From NCBI RefSeq assembly GCF_022539665.2, contig NC_081340.1:1178001-1242000 (forward strand): 64,000 bases of DNA. The letters run 5' to 3'. This stretch comes from Daphnia carinata. Lineage: Eukaryota; Arthropoda; Branchiopoda; Diplostraca; Daphniidae. Position numbers and translations under genes: made by a program. The notes under the pieces are model-generated. The model had not been told where the DNA came from. It did not search any database and saw nothing but the letters and a program-made list of their open reading frames with translations. Shown here piece by piece: positions 23,530-36,392 of the stretch. How positions within the stretch are numbered: the first letter of the stretch is position 1; each line of letters begins with the position of its first letter.

Positions 23530-25719
23530 ACTTCACGTTGTCGGTAAGCCCCCCCGTTGTTGATTCTCGCGCAAGCGGAGAGATATAAACAAGGGACAGT
23601 AAAAGAAAAAAAAAAAACACAAAACATTTGCCCTGTTCGTTTTTATTTGATTTCTTTTGCCCTACTGGCTAGAAGGTCCGTTCTCGTTCTGTGCTGGACA
23701 TGAATCTTTGACCGGATTATTATTTATATTTTTTATTATTGAGTTTTTTTATTTATTTATTTTTATTTTCAATAATAATATCGAATGGGGCAAACAAACT
23801 GCGTGACTTTGAATCTGAGAAAAGAATTTTTTTTGTGAGCGTCTTTTATTTGCAACTATAAAAGAATTTCTTTGAGAAAAAGAAAATGGGTCAGACTGGA
23901 TTTGAACCTCGCGCCCGTTTGCATGTCATTTATTGATATCGAAGATATTGGGCACGTATTTTGTGGGCTGCGTCATATTTCGAATGGCACACACACACAC
24001 ACACACACACAAAGTACACGGACGTAAAAAGAAAACGAATGTTCAGTTGCATCGTTTTCAAAAACATCGCCTCCACCCAAAGAACTTTGCTCTTTTTATT
24101 TATTTCCACGGAGATTTGGAATGGGTCTGTGTTCGTGAATCATTCAACACACGCAACTTTCAACGTACAAGCTCACGAACCGCATCAAAATCTCATTCTC
24201 TTTGCTTCAACTGTATCGTTTTTATTTCCACACAAAGGAAAGAAGAAAAAAAATGCATTTGATAGTAGTTTTGTATATGCCATAAGTACTGACGTGCAAC
24301 GTTCTATCCTTCTTGTTTCGACATCTCCCAGTCCATCCGTCTCTCGCGAAATCTATTCAATGTTACGAAACGTCTATACGTCATTTGTCAGGCCGTCCTT
24401 TTTTTTTTCTTTGCCACCCTCGCCCTTGTGGCTAGTGGTGTTAATGCGATACATAGCAGATCGATTTATTGGCCCTTCACTTGTTTTCTCCTCGTTCTTG
24501 GCTGTGAAACAAAAAACGAAGAGAAAAGAACGAGATACGTTTTTGTTTGCTACACGCTCTGCCGCTAAATTTCGTGTCGTGTTTTCTTATAGGGAAGCAA
24601 AGAAGCCAATAGCCATTTGTTTTATTGAGGCCGGCCAGACACGGCCACATATCTTTGCGCCCTTCCCGATAGCCAGCAACGAACACTTAAATATGGTGTC
24701 AACCTTTAAGATAGAGAGCAAAGCATAAGCAGACAACTATAGTTGAAGAAAACGCAATAAGATAACACATATGCGCATTATACATTATTATATTTTTGGC
24801 GACCGGGGGAAGGGGCGGGAGGGGAGTGCCTCACTTTTCTGGAGGATACTGTACGTCTTGGGGCATTAGAAGTTATGGTTGAAATCGAGGTCGTTATGGC
24901 TACGGAACCGCTGAGCTACTTCAACTGAAGGCAATTCTGTACAATGTTCCAATGTAGATTATCCAGGTTTCTTTTGATCAATAGCAATTTTTGGCGCATG
25001 GTCAGCAATAATTTTATGCTGTGCATTCGAGTGCATAACTGTGTATTAGAAAAATACGTACGTACGTACATATATGTGTAACGTGTCGTTCATTTTCCCC
25101 CATCCCTACCACCAGTCATAAATTTTGATTATGGATAATTACAAATTTAGATAACTACACCATAATATTATAATCGCATCATAGAAGTTTGGTTACTCTT
25201 AAGAGATGTGCTAAGGAATTAAACAATATTTAATGTAATAAGCTTGCTGTATGTGGCGAAAAATTGTTTGCAATCCAGATAAGTAACAATACTTCAGGAT
25301 ACAATACTCGATAAATACGGATTCTGGAATCCATTAACAAGATTAAAAGCATCTTTGAGCAGTTTGTTATGAAGAAATAATGCAGCAAAATGACAACACA
25401 AATGGCAATTGTAGATGAATAGTCTTGCCATATTAAAACGTTGGATTAGGTTAGAAAGAGTTGAAAGACAGGCTTTTCAGGTTTAAAAAAATGTAATATT
25501 TCTTTCTTATCTGACAGAACTAAAATAGTGTTGGAATATTGGCATGATGCCATGAATGTTCGATGGTTAAACTTGAATGTAACCTTCATGTGCTTGTCGA
25601 AATTTACCAAAACGCACTTGGTAGATTGATTGCATTTATATTTACACCACGCTTGCGATCAACGAGATATACAAAAATTATCGGACATACTTTAAATATT
25701 CAATCACGTGTCGGAAAAT
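23530..25719. other. Long region without a supported gene
   Basis: A (CA)n microsatellite lies at about 23989-24010. The 255-codon plus-strand ORF at 23961-24728 translates to a low-complexity, Phe/Ser/Lys-mixed chain with a His-Thr run from the microsatellite and no domain; I regard it as chance. An ACGTACGTACGTAC run lies near 25057. Confidence 0.5.
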
Positions 25720-26465
25720 CTAGTAAATCTTGTAACCCTTTCCATTGAAGGGGATGTGAACGGGGGCAACGGGGAGCTCGTATTCATGGACGGGAGCAAC
25801 TGGGAGCTCGTATTCATGGACGGGGGCCACGGGCAAGTGATCACCTTTGGGCTGGAATCCAGCATCATCAGCGGTCCAGGTCAAAGTGACTTTCTCGCCT
25901 TCAGGTGAAACCCAGTAGGAAGATCCCTTGTTGGTGTTGCCCATAACATCTTCGTAGGTGGCCTTTCCGTAAGAATCGTAAGCGACTCCTTGCATCTTCT
26001 TCTGGACTTGAGATTCTTCACGGGTTATGTAGTCAGACTGGGCGTAGCTGTGGGGTTAAAGGAATTTCATGTTTTGAAATATGAGAATCTATAGTCTCTT
26101 TGTTATTATGCATAAACCATGAAAATGATTTACCTTCACTGGCTGCTGCCATCGATGTTGCGGTCGTCGGATTGGCTAGTGACTGTAATGTCAGCGTATT
26201 TGTTATCCTTGTAGCTTGGTGTGGGGTAGGCTGGTGTGGGGTAGCTAGGAGTAGGGTACTTGGGTGCGGAGTAGCTAGGGGTAGCGTACTTTGGTGCAGC
26301 GTAGCTGGGAGCTTTGTATTCCGGCTTATAGCTGGAAGGAACGGCAGCGGCACCAGCCAAGACGGCAGCGATAACAAACTATCGTCCAATGTATTAATTA
26401 AATAAATATCTAAAATTTTTAGTTGTTCAGAAAATATAAGCAATAAAATGCCTCACGAGCTTCAT
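25720..26465 (-). pseudogene. RR-1 cuticle protein gene with TGA at the end of exon 2
   Basis: Classic three-exon cuticular protein gene: exon 1 ATGAAGCTC (26465-26457, residues MKL), exon 2 26378 to about 26130 (FVIAAVLAGAAAVP signal, then APSYAAPKYATPSY repeats and ITVTSQSDDRN-type sequence), exon 3 26048-25720 with the chitin-binding RR-1 core EKVTLTWTADDAGFQPKGDH and two EYELPVAPVH repeats. It is expected to be secreted and to bind chitin in cuticle. The codon just before the usual exon 2 donor is TGA where the neighbouring copy has TGG (SSQW). If the donor CA|GTGAAG were used instead, the frame would survive without the stop. TATAAAAG lies at 26521-26528 and an initiator near 26495. Confidence 0.8.
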
Positions 26466-26489
26466 GTTGTACTAGGAGGGTTTGATAAA

Positions 26490-26860
26490 CAACTGATGGT
26501 CTCAGTCCTTCCATCCTGGACTTTTATAGTCGAGTGAGAGGCAAAGACATTCAGTTGACCTAGTTGTTTTGGCAGCTAGATTTCGCTAGAGCAAATTAGG
26601 TTTTGGGCGTTGAATAAAATACCTTACTTTCGCTTTTCACGTTAACCACGGTGCATTTTTGATTTTGTTTGGCTGGTGAAGAATTTATTTTGTCTCCTGG
26701 TCTATGATGATGAGAAATCAATATCTTGTTATAGGAGTATTCACACGTCTGGGTCTATGGAATACAAATAATATAATTTATCTTACTAAAATCAGGTTGG
26801 TGAACGATAATTTGCTCGACTATATAAGGCCGTCTCAAGGTGATAGAAGACATCAGTTGT
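26490..26860. promoter_or_regulatory. Divergent core promoters of the cuticle gene pair
   Basis: Minus gene: CTATAAAAG (26521-26529 on the complement) followed about 26 bp later by the initiator-like CCATCAGTTG. Plus gene: TATATAAGG at 26821-26829 followed by CATCAGTTG at 26851-26859. Both spacings fit arthropod TATA-Inr promoters, and the two start sites share the same ATCAGTTG word. Confidence 0.65.
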
Positions 26861-26883
26861 TCAACTCTTCAACCGCTCTCCAC

Positions 26884-27590
26884 ATGAAACTAGTAAATAT
26901 AATTTCTTTTGATTTTTCTTTTGTTTACAATTTCATAGCTTGTTGAAAAACTCTTTCCGCAGTTTGTTATCGCCGCTTTCTTGGCCGACGCTGCCGCTGT
27001 TCCACCCAGCTACAAGCCGGAATACAAGGCTCCTAGCTCCCCTTGCCCCAAGCTACCCAGCACCGGCCTACCCTGCACCAGCCTACCCTGCACCAGCCTA
27101 CCCCTCACCAGCTTACCCTACTCCCAGCTACAACAAGGATAACAAATACGCTGTTATCACCATCACAAGCCAATCTGACGAGCGAAATCTCGAGGGCAGC
27201 AGCCAATGGAGGTAAATCTATTTAATTCTTTGTATTCATTACTTTAAGAACTAAAGATAACCATTCAAAAAATTTTATCGTTTCAACCCATAGCTATGTC
27301 CCAGTCTGACTACACCACCCGCGAAGAGTCTCAGGTTCAGAAGAAGATGCAACGAATCACCTACGACTCTTACTGAAAAGAATCGCATGGCCAAGTCCTT
27401 GGCAACACCAACAAAGGATCCTCTTACTGGGTGGGTTTCTCCTAAAGGCCAAAAATTCACTTTGACCTGGAGCGCTGATGATGCCGGATTCCAGCCCGAA
27501 GGTGACCACTTGCCCGTCGCCCCCGTTCATGAATACGGGCTCCCAGTTGCCTTTGCTCTCCCTTATTCACGCACTGGACCCGCTTACTAA
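26884..27590 (+). pseudogene. RR-1 cuticle protein pseudogene
   Basis: Head-to-head copy of the minus-strand gene. Exon 1 ATGAAACTA (26884-26892), exon 2 from 26963 (FVIAAFLADAAAVPPSYKPE), exon 3 from about 27293 to a stop at 27588-27590 with FTLTWSADDAGFQPEGDHLP. Frameshifts: in the Pro/Tyr repeat near 27035 (AGCTCCCCTTGCCCC), at the start of exon 3 (TATGTCCCAG has one extra base against TACGCCCAG), and in the YDSY region where TGA appears near 27375. The core promoter and splice sites still look intact. Confidence 0.8.
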
Positions 27591-28810
27591 GTTATAAACT
27601 TTTCCTCCGTGAAATTTGAATGGCGTGAGCCATCCAAGTGTAATTTATTGATGAGAAATAAGCGCAAATTATCTTTTGATTTCCGTAAAAGCTAATTATC
27701 TGAGTAGTCTAAACAAATGTTTCATTATACGAATGGAACTTCTTTACTTGTAGAAGAATGACGTAGCCAGCGCAGTTATTACCTTCGTTTCCACCGATTC
27801 CTGTCATTTCCATTCGTCGAAAACAAAGCGACGAAGGTGACCGGTTTCACACCAATTAAAGCAACTAAGCTGCTAATCACGTTTTCTCGGATAATATTGC
27901 CAACGTTGCAAGATAGGGGCAGTTACAGGAATGGCAAGGTTTAGTTATGCGTGCTAATCACGTGCCACCTAGTGACGACCGAGGAGAAGCTTTCCGGTCT
28001 TACGGCGGGACACAATCCAATCACGACCCGTTATTACACCATCCGACTTTTCTTTTATGGCTTTCTTCGCATGTAATTATTTTTCTAGCATAAAATAAGT
28101 TCTATCCAGAAGACATCAAAGGAAGTAAAGAATGAAGTTCATTTATTAAAATTGCCAATTTTGTTTATTTTGTTTCCTAAATTTAACTTTAAACGTCAGC
28201 TTGTGCCATAAAGAACAGTAGCCTTTTACATCACCGATGGTACAGTACAAAAGACTTGATAAGACAATTTATGTTTGGTACCGGTGATGGTTCGCTAGCG
28301 CCGTTACTGCGTGTATAGGCCTTACTAATGTTTATCTAATTCTAATTGCAGGTCTGGGAATGGCTGGAAAGAGTGACGCAAAGGACGCGGCAGGTAAAAT
28401 AACGATGGATTGTGACCACGCTGGCTGGCTCCATGGAAAACAAACGCTATCAACTCTAAATGGAAATTAGGTGTCCACATGAATTATAAACGGTGGATTA
28501 ATACGGATATGGCGGCCAAACCCACTCTTTTCTCATGTTAAAGGTAAATTAAAATTCAACTATATTTTTTATGGTTGTTTAATAATTTTATAGTTGACAC
28601 TAATGCGAACAATCCATCACGGTACATTTTGTTTCGAATTTAAATTTCAGATAAAACACTTGCCTTCAATTGCGTTAATTAAATCGTCTAGTACGGTTCC
28701 ATCAGTGCCACATTGTAATTCAACGGTGTCGACTTTTCATGGTGGGATGACAAGAACGGAGAACAGCAATACTTTCGGTCTGGGAACAACAAAAGCATGC
28801 CCACTTGTTT
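27591..28810. other. Intergenic DNA
   Basis: No gene is supported. Positions 28190-28290 resemble 55150-55250 (both read CAGTA(C/T)AAAAGACTTGAT and flanks), an old dispersed repeat. Confidence 0.45.
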
Positions 28811-29065
28811 ATGCGAAATGTTAGCCAGTTTGGTGGTACCGACCGGCATATAGAGCGGGTGCCAGCGGGCCGAAATTGTTCGGTCATTACCTACATCACC
28901 CAGTTAGTTTAATAGTCATCATTCAATTGCCATCATAACAGTAGTTTCATACCTCCTTCAACTAGGAACGTGTACGTTTCACCCCCTTTCGAAATGGATT
29001 TCGGGAATTAGGAGGTCATTAATGTACCAAGTGATACTCCAAGATGGTTAACCTGCAATAAAAAC

Positions 29066-29625
29066 GTGAATTGAGCGGCCTTATAGCGGCAATAACATTC
29101 ACCCGACCGACTGACGGGATTACTTGATCAAATTTCTCTTGCTGGGCGTTAAACGAACGCCGATAAGCAACGGTAGTGACGCCGTTTAGCCTCTGGCCGT
29201 AAAGCATGCTGACATCGTTGCGTCCTCCTATCCGGCTTTCGGGGCACACGCCGTTATTTTCATCGCACTTCCATTACAGACAAATATTACAAAAATAAAA
29301 CAGGATAAGGTTGGTGAATGATCGACGATTAACACACCTGTGATTTGGCATTCGAAATGTAATCTACGACGTAGAACTTGTTGTCCGCGCTACTGAAATA
29401 GGCGACGGCAACATCAGCGCCAATCATTTTCGTGCGGCCTTCTGCGTGGCTTATCCCGAACGACATGTATTCGTTCTCGTCCATACGATCAGAAAGTCGG
29501 AGAATGACTCCCTCTAAGATTGCTTCCAACTGGACCTGCATGAAGCCGTTGAACAATTGGATGCAAGAGTCAAATTCGTGACCCGCTCCGTCCATAGCGC
29601 CGGACCACCTCGGGAATTTTATAGT
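29066..29625 (-). pseudogene. Knickkopf-like DOMON domain fragment
   Basis: Two minus-strand exons, 29625-29338 and 29267-29066, with good splice sites. Exon 1 contains HEFDSCIQLFNGFMQVQLEA, YMSFGISHAEG and MIGADVAVAYF; exon 2 contains NNGVCPESRIGGRNDV and GVTTVAYRRSFNAQ, then VNVIAAIRPLNS. This is the DOMON module of Knickkopf-type proteins, which in insects protect and organise cuticular chitin. No upstream DM13 or downstream exons are present: the Gypsy LTR starts 38 bp upstream and BolA3-like exons lie beyond it. The fragment is therefore incomplete in both directions. Confidence 0.7.
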
Positions 29626-29662
29626 CTAAAAACATACGGGCGAAAAAAAAAAAAATACACAT

Positions 29663-30071
29663 TGTAAGGAACGGCCCGCCGCTACTGTTTCCCCGCACCG
29701 ACCTTGGTTCCCACGGAGGGCTCTAACCTCCAAGAACCGGCCATGGCCCTTTTCGCACCTCTGTGTTAAATTTACACGGCAAAATACCCTACCCTTCCCG
29801 AAGTGTTAATCAAATTGACCTTCCATTTTCCTATAAAATGTTTTCCCTAAAACCCCGTAAAAGCAGTCAATCTTGAGAGTTGAAGTGAACCGGTACTCTG
29901 TACTAAGTGTGCGTGTTTAAATACAAACCTTGTTATTATTTTTACCATTGTGTGTTGTGTTACTTCCCCGCCAGTCGCCGCTACTACCATGAGCCCACTG
30001 TAAGTAAAACATACTCCTACCTATCTTTATTTTGTTTAGCTTGTCTCCACTATTTGTGGCCAAGCTTTACA
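29663..30071 (+). repeat. Gypsy element 5' LTR
   Basis: 409 bp. It contains CTATAAAATG at about 29831-29840 as a TATA box and a GTCAATCTTGAGAG start region near 29867. The site following it, TGGTGACAGTGAACTTCG (from 30073), is the likely primer binding site. Confidence 0.93.
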
Positions 30072-30235
30072 TTGGTGACAGTGAACTTCGAACACAAAGC
30101 CTCCGCGGTAGACATTTTTTCGCCACCCACTTTTTTACTTTGACACATCAGACAGCGCCATCTATTGAGTTTTTAGACACAATTTTTTTCATGAACAACA
30201 AAACGCCGCCAAATAGCTAAAATTTAAAAAAGTAG

Positions 30236-32566
30236 ATGGATAATTTAACAAAAGTATTTCGAAGTGCCGGAATCGAAATCGAATCGAATCGGACCGGACT
30301 CGCTTCTAAAAGAAACCTAAAAGCCCAAGGGCCAAAAAGTGAAATAATTTATTCCCCAATCCAAAACTCACAAAACACTCAAGAAAGCGACACACCCAAC
30401 ACCAATCTACTAACTGACGACGAAATAGAAGAACATCACCTTGCTAGCCAGTGGAACAAAATTAGAGAGGAAGAAACCTCTCACCTAGTGGTCGACGAAC
30501 TTGAAACACCCCCTTTGGAGGTCCTAATAAAAGCCCAATCAATAGTAGTAAACGATCGCAAACAGCAAGAAACAAAAAACGACGCCACAGAATTATTTTT
30601 TCAAGAAACCTTCTCAGCAAATTTAGACCTAATCGGAACGCCAAGTTTCAATAAACAATACGCCGATCTACGGCTCGAAGACGTCCCAGAAGAAGAAATT
30701 TTACTAGAACTACAATTCCTTAGAGCCTTGAATAACCAACCTGAACTTCCGTACGAAAAGACTCAACAGTTATATCGATCGCTCATAAGGGCACACGGAG
30801 AAAAATTTAACACGCCAAGAGAGCTCTTCAATTTTTTGAATCTGCGAACACTTCTCACACCTCTATCGGAAAGCGTCTACCCAAGGCCTACACCGGCCAA
30901 CGCAACAACTCGACCAGCACCGATCGAGCCCACCCCTCGATCAAATCCAGCAGAGTTAGCCAGCTTTAGCTCGGACAGACCACACTCAGCCTTCGCGCCA
31001 CATCCCATCAGAGCAACAGGAAACCCGTTCGTGCCAAACCAAGAACGAGATACCGGAGCCATTAACAAACCTATCAAGAAAACCACGGAGGAAGAAACCT
31101 CAAATACGGGAGCTGTGAACAAAGAAACGCCAAGACCGACCGCAGAGTACCCTCAACCACCGATCCCAAAGAGAGTATCCTTCACCCCTCAACTTATAAC
31201 TACACGACACGACGCTACAAGCACGATGGAATCGAACCATCGCCCCGAAACCCACAGTAGCAACGACCCAGAAGACGACTTAGTCACAATATTCCGAGCC
31301 CTAACCAGGAACAACTGGACAACAGACGCGGCAGCAAGCTTCGTGGCGACCCTAAGGGGCAATGTAAGTCAACCCACGCCTGCACCTCAATATACATCCA
31401 CGCCGAACCCTGCTCCGTGGCAACGGCAGACAGCCGACCTTACTGCGCCTACACGGCAAGAATATTCCGCTGTGCCAACAAGAACAACCCCTCAACCCAG
31501 TTATATGCCCACGAGCGCGTACCAGTCGCAACAATTCTATGGCCAACGTCAGTCAACCATCAGCGATCTCGACATCCAAGCAACACGGCTACTATCACAA
31601 ATTAGTGTATTCTCCAAGCCAGGAGATAATGTGGACCTCAATTCTTGGATCAGGCATTTTGAAAACACGATGGACATCGGCGATTTCGAGGAATCCAAAA
31701 AGATTAAATATCTACGGTCTAAACTGGTAGGACCTGCGGGCGACTTCATGGAACAATTCCAACTCGATCACCCAGTCGAAGCCACCTGCTACGAGACCGT
31801 CAAGCGAGCCCTAAAAGAAAGATTCATGGGAAAAAACATGGAACACAAATACAGAACGTCGTTCAACAGCTGCAAAAGAGAGCCTGCAGAATCAATAAGG
31901 AATTTCGCACATCGAATCCAAAAACTAGCGAGAGGTGGCTACCCCAATGTAAGCCAGGAAGTCATCGAGCAGTTAAGCAGGGACAAATTCATGAACGGTC
32001 TGGCGCCTCAACTACACGACCGACTATTTTGTCTGGACTTCTCCTCATTCGACCAGATGATTGAAACGGCAGAACGACACGACCTAGCGCTGGAACTCAC
32101 CAACGCAAGGGGCCATTCAGGGAACTTCGACGTACCACCTCCACCCGTAAAAAAGGACGATATCGCATCCCTCGTTAGAGAAGCAATAAGATCAGAACTC
32201 ACAAAAAACCAGGAAGGACGAAGGTACCCCGAAAAAAAGGAACCACGTAACCCCGAGACTTCGGATAAATATTGCACCTACCATAACATGTACGGTCACG
32301 ACACCAAAGACTGTGCGGCAAGACAATACCAAATGAGGCTTGCATGCGACAACTGCGGACCCAGGGGGCACACCAGCAACACCTGCCGCATTCCACCCAA
32401 CCAACCCCCACCGGCACAGCAACATCCGACTGCGAATAACCAGCAGCAAAGAGAATATCACCAGCAGCCACCTAGACAACCACAGCAACAGACGCCGCAG
32501 TACCCCCCACCGCCGCCAGGCATCCCGCCAACAAGTAACCCCTTCGGCGAGAAGTTAAACGAGTAA
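30236..32566 (+). CDS. Gypsy Gag polyprotein
   Basis: An intact 776-codon ORF. The N-terminal 370 residues are acidic to Pro/Thr-rich; a retrotransposon Gag capsid domain covers about 450-640 (LNSWIRHFENTMDIGDFEES, then RSKLVGPAGDFM, then SIRNFAHRIQKLARGGYPNV). Zinc-finger-like CTYHNMYGHDTKDC and CDNCGPRGHTSNTC lie at about 685-730, followed by a Gln/Pro-rich tail. It packages element RNA. Pol follows in a different frame, so a -1 type shift or separate start is expected. Confidence 0.9.
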   Translation: MDNLTKVFRSAGIEIESNRTGLASKRNLKAQGPKSEIIYSPIQNSQNTQESDTPNTNLLTDDEIEEHHLASQWNKIREEETSHLVVDELETPPLEVLIKAQSIVVNDRKQQETKNDATELFFQETFSANLDLIGTPSFNKQYADLRLEDVPEEEILLELQFLRALNNQPELPYEKTQQLYRSLIRAHGEKFNTPRELFNFLNLRTLLTPLSESVYPRPTPANATTRPAPIEPTPRSNPAELASFSSDRPHSAFAPHPIRATGNPFVPNQERDTGAINKPIKKTTEEETSNTGAVNKETPRPTAEYPQPPIPKRVSFTPQLITTRHDATSTMESNHRPETHSSNDPEDDLVTIFRALTRNNWTTDAAASFVATLRGNVSQPTPAPQYTSTPNPAPWQRQTADLTAPTRQEYSAVPTRTTPQPSYMPTSAYQSQQFYGQRQSTISDLDIQATRLLSQISVFSKPGDNVDLNSWIRHFENTMDIGDFEESKKIKYLRSKLVGPAGDFMEQFQLDHPVEATCYETVKRALKERFMGKNMEHKYRTSFNSCKREPAESIRNFAHRIQKLARGGYPNVSQEVIEQLSRDKFMNGLAPQLHDRLFCLDFSSFDQMIETAERHDLALELTNARGHSGNFDVPPPPVKKDDIASLVREAIRSELTKNQEGRRYPEKKEPRNPETSDKYCTYHNMYGHDTKDCAARQYQMRLACDNCGPRGHTSNTCRIPPNQPPPAQQHPTANNQQQREYHQQPPRQPQQQTPQYPPPPPGIPPTSNPFGEKLNE

Positions 32567-32574
32567 CCACCGAT

Positions 32575-35500
32575 AGACATGTCGGGCCAACCGGTGGAAA
32601 CGTTCCCAAGCCCCGCCAGTACGTGAAAAGTGTGCAGAATAAAGTCGGACCCCCCAGAATCACCCTAAAAGCAGACGAAGTGATCTTCGAAGCCCTTTTT
32701 GACAGCGGTGCAGGAAAAAGCCTGCTAAGTAACAAATTATATTCAGAACTTTGTGGAAACGTCGTAAATTTCTCTCCAGAGGTTGCAGTAGATATAAATA
32801 ACAGGCGCAATATGATATAAATAACAGGCGCTTAAAAACTCAGGGCACAGTCACCCTTACATTTCAACTAGTGGACGAAGAATGTCCCGATCTCTTAATC
32901 CAATCGTTCATCGTAGTGGACGGTATCACCGAGAGCTGCGTACTAGGTTTAGATGCACTCTACGGTCACAAATTCATATTCGACGGCAATGAGCGAACGA
33001 TCTATCGGATGAGAAGACCCGAACAATCGCCTCATGAACCCGTTATGATTACTCCGCAAAAAATCACTATCTCTCCATACACCGCACAAGTGGTGGAGAG
33101 CGAACGGGGGGGGCGGGAAGCTACCCCCGAACATCGCCTGCTCATTTATATCTGTGCCGGAACTCCCGAAGGGAATCCGACTCGACCCGTTTGTTTCGAA
33201 GAAACAGGGAAATGGATTATTCCGCATAGTTGTCATCAACGAAACCAACAAGCAAGTCACCTTACCCGCGTTTCAAGTATTAGGAAAATTAGTCTTTGGT
33301 GAAGAAAAGGCACAACACACCATCGCCTCCTGCTCCTACCAAAACAACCCCGCCGACCCTAACATCTTTGAAGAAACCCTAACAACCATCCCAGACCGAG
33401 AAAAACAAGCATTACAAAAATTTCTTACAAATCATACACATTTTTTTCGCTTTCAAAACAGAAGATCTCGGGAAAACAGGGCTAGTCAAGCACACGATCG
33501 ACACGCAAGGCAAAGGACCCATCCGCTCACGGCCCTATCGAAACTCTCCACGGCAAAAAGAAGTCGCGGAAAAAATCATCCAGGAGTTACTCAAAAACGA
33601 CATCATCAAACCCTCTGTTTCACCATGGGCATCACCCATCGTCTTGGTACGGAAGAAATCAGGAGAAGAAAGACTGTGCATCGACTACAGGAAATTGAAC
33701 GCGTTAACAAAAAAAGATTCATTTCCACTACCTAGAATCGACGACGTCCTGGACCTGCTGCAAGGTCAAAAACTTTTTTCCACCCTCGACCTAGCGTCGG
33801 GCTATTGGCAGATCGAAATGGAAGAACAATCCAAAGAAAAAACTGCGTTCATCGTCGACAATAACTTATACGAATGGAATAGACTTGCATTTGGGCTAAC
33901 CAACGCTCCAGGCACGTTTCAACGGTTAATGAACTTCGTGCTATCTAGCGTCCTCGGGAAGAGTTGTCTGGTCTACCTGGACGACATCATAGTCTTCTCG
34001 ACTACCATCGAAGAACACGTCAGGCATCTACAAGAAATCTTTGGATTATTAGAAAAAGCTAACCTAAAACTTAAATTGTCGAAGTGCAAATTCCTCCAAG
34101 ACGAAGTACACTACCTAGGACACATCATATCGGCTGACGGAGTTGCTCCCGACCCTAGCAAAATCGAGGCAATCGCCAACTACAAACGTCCATGCACCGT
34201 AAGAGAGCTAAAATCGTTCCTAGGATTAGCCTCATACTATCGGCGATTCATCGAGAAATTTTCAACTACCGCGCATCCACTTCTAATGCAAACAAAAGGA
34301 CAACCAAAGGATGAAATTAAGTGGGGACCAGAGGAGGAAAAATCTTTCGAAGCCTTAAGGAAAAGTTTAATCACCAAACCCGTGCTGGCATATCCAGACT
34401 TCAGCAAAGAATTCATCATCTTCACCGATGCAAGCGACTACGGACTAGGAGCCGTCCTCTCCCAAGAAATCAACGGTAGAGACCAGCCGATTGCCTATGC
34501 CAGCAGGCACCTGAACGACAGAGAAAGGAAATATTCTACTGTGGAAAAAGAAGCAGCCGCCTTAATCTTCGGAATCAAACGGTTCAAATACTACCTACAA
34601 GACGAGCCGTTCGTGATCGTGAGCGACCACCGCCCACTGCAATGGTTACAAACCTTCAAAGACGAAACAGGCAGATTGGGAAGATGGGCAATTACGCTCG
34701 GCAACCTCAAGTATACGGTACGATACCGACCTGGGCGAGTCAACGAGAACGCCGATTTCCTATCACGGATACCAGTAGCAGCCGTCCAAGTGCAGCCAAA
34801 AGACGCCGACAGCATAGTTCAGGAACAGAAGGACGATCCGCTATGTCAAGACATCAGATCATACCTAGAAAACGGGCTCCTATGGGAAGAAGATCGATGC
34901 CGGTTGCCAAGTTGAGCCAAGGAAATTGAATTATTCACCATCGAGAACGAGGTACTCTGCAGATCCTACATTCCACATTCCGAAAAAAGGCGACGATTCG
35001 TGCAAAAACAAGTGGTGGTACCAGCATCACTCAGGCAAGCTCTAGTAGAGGAATACCACGATTCGCCCCTGTCCGGCCACCTCGCCTACAGAAGGACCTG
35101 TCAAAGGCTGCGTGACAAGTACTATTGGCCCAGCATGCTCGAAGACGTCAAAGAATACTGCCGGAAATGTGAGGTGTGCGCCCGACAACGTCGATCCAAC
35201 AACCGAGCGCTCCTGCACTCGCTCCAACTTGCTCAAGCCCCCTTCGAAACCCTGGGACTTGACTTCCTGGGTCCTATAAATTCTACGTCCTTCGAAGGGA
35301 ACAACCATATCCTGGTAATAACGGACTATTTTTCCATGGGTAGAAGTGGTGGCACTACCAGATCAAACGGCCGTAACGACGTGTAAAGCCTTAGTCGACA
35401 AGATCATAAACTATCATGATCCACCTAGGGTAATCATCTCGGATCGCGGAACCAATTTCACATCAGAGTTATTCAAGCAACTATGCCGAACACTCCGCAT

Positions 35501-36371
35501 CAAACACTGCACCACCACCGCGTACCACCCACAAACGAATGGCTTAACGGAACGGTTCAATAAAACTGTCGTGGAAATGCTAAGAAAATACATCTCGGAG
35601 GGGTATGAAGATTGGGAAGATATGTTGGGACATGTAGCCTTCGCTTATCGACACTCAGTCAACTCTTCAACGCAAGAAACGCCGTATTTTCTAAATCACG
35701 GGCGAGACGCAGTAATGCCAATCGATCGATGGTTACAACCAGTCGCTACCGACCCTATCACGCCACAGGACTACAAAAGCGAGACGATGAAACGACTCTT
35801 CAAAGCGTTCGACCTCGTTAAAGAAAACCTCGAAAGAGCCAGAACGCAGCAGAAAGAACAGTACAACAAACGGGTAAAAATGTTTGAGTATCAGATAGGA
35901 GACAAAGTACTCCTCGACGTTCGAACAGTCAAACCTGGCACTAGTCGGAAATTAAACCCGAGATACCAAGGCCCTTACCGGATCACAAAAATCAACCCCA
36001 ATCATACGGTAGAAATCCAGTCCACACCAGGAACGACCCCCCAGCTAGTACATACGAACCGGATCAAACCGCTCCTCGAAGCAATGATTTGGAGAGACGA
36101 CCCTTGCCCTGTTTTCGAAGACCTCAGACTAGACCCTGAAGACAGGACGACCGAAGAACCGACTGAAGAAGAATCCCTAGGACTAAACGACCTGATCCCC
36201 GATCCATGGGAACCGTCCACGCTAGAACCGATAACTGAGGAAGACGAAATAAACATCACTAATCCATTTTTCGGATTTACCCCCCCGGAGCACAACGAAA
36301 GAATAGCCCGACCTGAAAGACGGGAAGGATTGCGCCCCTGGACTAAAATCCGGGCGCCCCAGAAATTATAA
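32575..36371 (+). pseudogene. Gypsy Pol, at least five frame breaks
   Basis: Domains in order: aspartic protease (FDSGAGKSLL, 32695-32730), reverse transcriptase (LCIDYRKLN, FSTLDLASGYWQI, CLVYLDDIIVF), RNase H (FTDASDYGLGAVLSQ), integrase zinc region (HDSPLSGHLAYRR...CEVCARQ), and core (LGLDFLGPI, VIISDRGTNF, GLTERFNK) with a GPY/F-like YQGPYRI. Breaks: a 23-bp tandem duplication near 32793-32838 that puts a stop after the protease, a run of eight G at 33106-33113, a run of seven T at 33441-33447, TGA at 34914-34916 between RNase H and integrase, and a small deletion near 35337. Each piece reads well on its own; no single protein can be made. Confidence 0.9.
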
Positions 36372-36392
36372 AAATGTGTATATACTTGTAGC

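Noticed and set aside
23961-24728. 255-codon plus-strand ORF
   Set aside because: It begins in a CA microsatellite, has no domain or family pattern, and overlaps an antisense ORF; its composition matches translated AT-rich DNA.
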